Positions 63,885 through 64,000 of a stretch of DNA of 64,000 nucleotides are shown piece by piece. Where the stretch lies: the NCBI GenBank assembly GCA_013399875.1, contig VXAZ01003269.1, positions 62,001-126,000 on the forward strand, in the 5' to 3' direction. The position numbers and the translations under genes were made by a program. The first letter of the stretch is position 1, and the number at the start of each line of letters is the position of its first letter. A model generated the notes under the pieces. The model was not told where the DNA came from and searched no databases. It was given only the letters and a program-made list of their open reading frames with translations. The DNA comes from Gymnorhina tibicen. Taxonomy: Eukaryota > Chordata > Aves > Passeriformes > Artamidae.

Positions 63885-64000
63885 TGTGTTTGTGTGGCCA
63901 GGTTTTGGTAATGTGCAATTACAGGGGTGGCTTCAGTGAGAAACTGCTGGAAGCTTCCCACTGTGTCCAAAAGAGCCAATGCCAGCCGGCTCCAAGATGC
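63885..64000 (+). mobile_element. 5' end of an ERVL-type LTR, cut by the window edge
   Basis: Begins at TGTGTTTGTGTGGCCAGG and continues with GGGGTGGCTTCAGTGAGAAA, CTGCTGGAAGCTTCCC and AGCCAATGCCAGCCGGCTCC. This is the U3 start of an avian ERVL LTR family as I remember it. It looks like the same family as the degenerate LTR at 42236-43093, whose equivalent 5' part is missing. The rest lies beyond the window, so solo LTR versus provirus cannot be decided. Confidence 0.65.

Noticed and set aside
63737..63979. 80-codon minus-strand frame at the window end
   Set aside because: Its first third is antisense to the LTR. The remainder has no recognisable family or splice context.
1..64000. tRNA genes, rRNA, CRISPR arrays, bacterial operons
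   Set aside because: Scanning by eye found no B-box-like GGTTCGA pattern in a tRNA setting, no regularly spaced repeats, and no Shine-Dalgarno/ORF tiling. The repeats point to a bird genome. A covariance-model search would be decisive for small RNAs.

Overview
This 64 kb window looks like AT-rich, gene-poor vertebrate nuclear DNA, most probably from a bird. The main evidence is a set of chicken-repeat-1 (CR1) LINE fragments on both strands. Some carry a degenerate reverse-transcriptase frame, and one keeps the typical short 3' tail built from an ATTCTATG-like unit. There are also several long terminal repeats (LTRs) that resemble avian ERVL-type endogenous retroviruses. I see no bacterial gene organisation, operon, CRISPR array, phage or plasmid hallmark, and no rRNA or tRNA gene.

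Layout. 1-1350 is unique sequence. 1351-1916 is a solo LTR with a perfect 5-bp target-site duplication. 4130-6275 is a long 5'-truncated CR1 copy on the plus strand, with a broken ORF2. Short minus-strand CR1 tails lie at 9411-9565, 19086-19240, 20266-20770 and 27662-27722, and another plus-strand CR1 3' end lies at 31500-32045. A TG microsatellite is at 19919-19959 and an 82-bp tandem duplication at 22495-22658. A probable ancient amniote SINE/LINE tail is near 41818-41912, followed by a degenerate LTR that ends at 43093. A GC-rich block (about 52020-53115) stands out sharply from its surroundings and is probably a further retroelement piece. A complete solo LTR occupies 61451-62012, and the 5' end of another LTR begins near 63885 and runs off the window.

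No protein-coding gene could be established. Nearly all open frames of 60-220 codons look like chance frames or lie inside repeats. The best, still weak, candidate is a chain of exon-like minus-strand segments between about 34.9 and 41.7 kb, reported as a finding because spliced-RNA evidence would be needed. The window is best read as intergenic or deep-intronic DNA shaped by old retrotransposition. I did not find a convincing new biological system. The most checkable observations are the LTR insertions, the GC-rich block, the tandem duplications, two perfect hairpins and the tentative exon chain.
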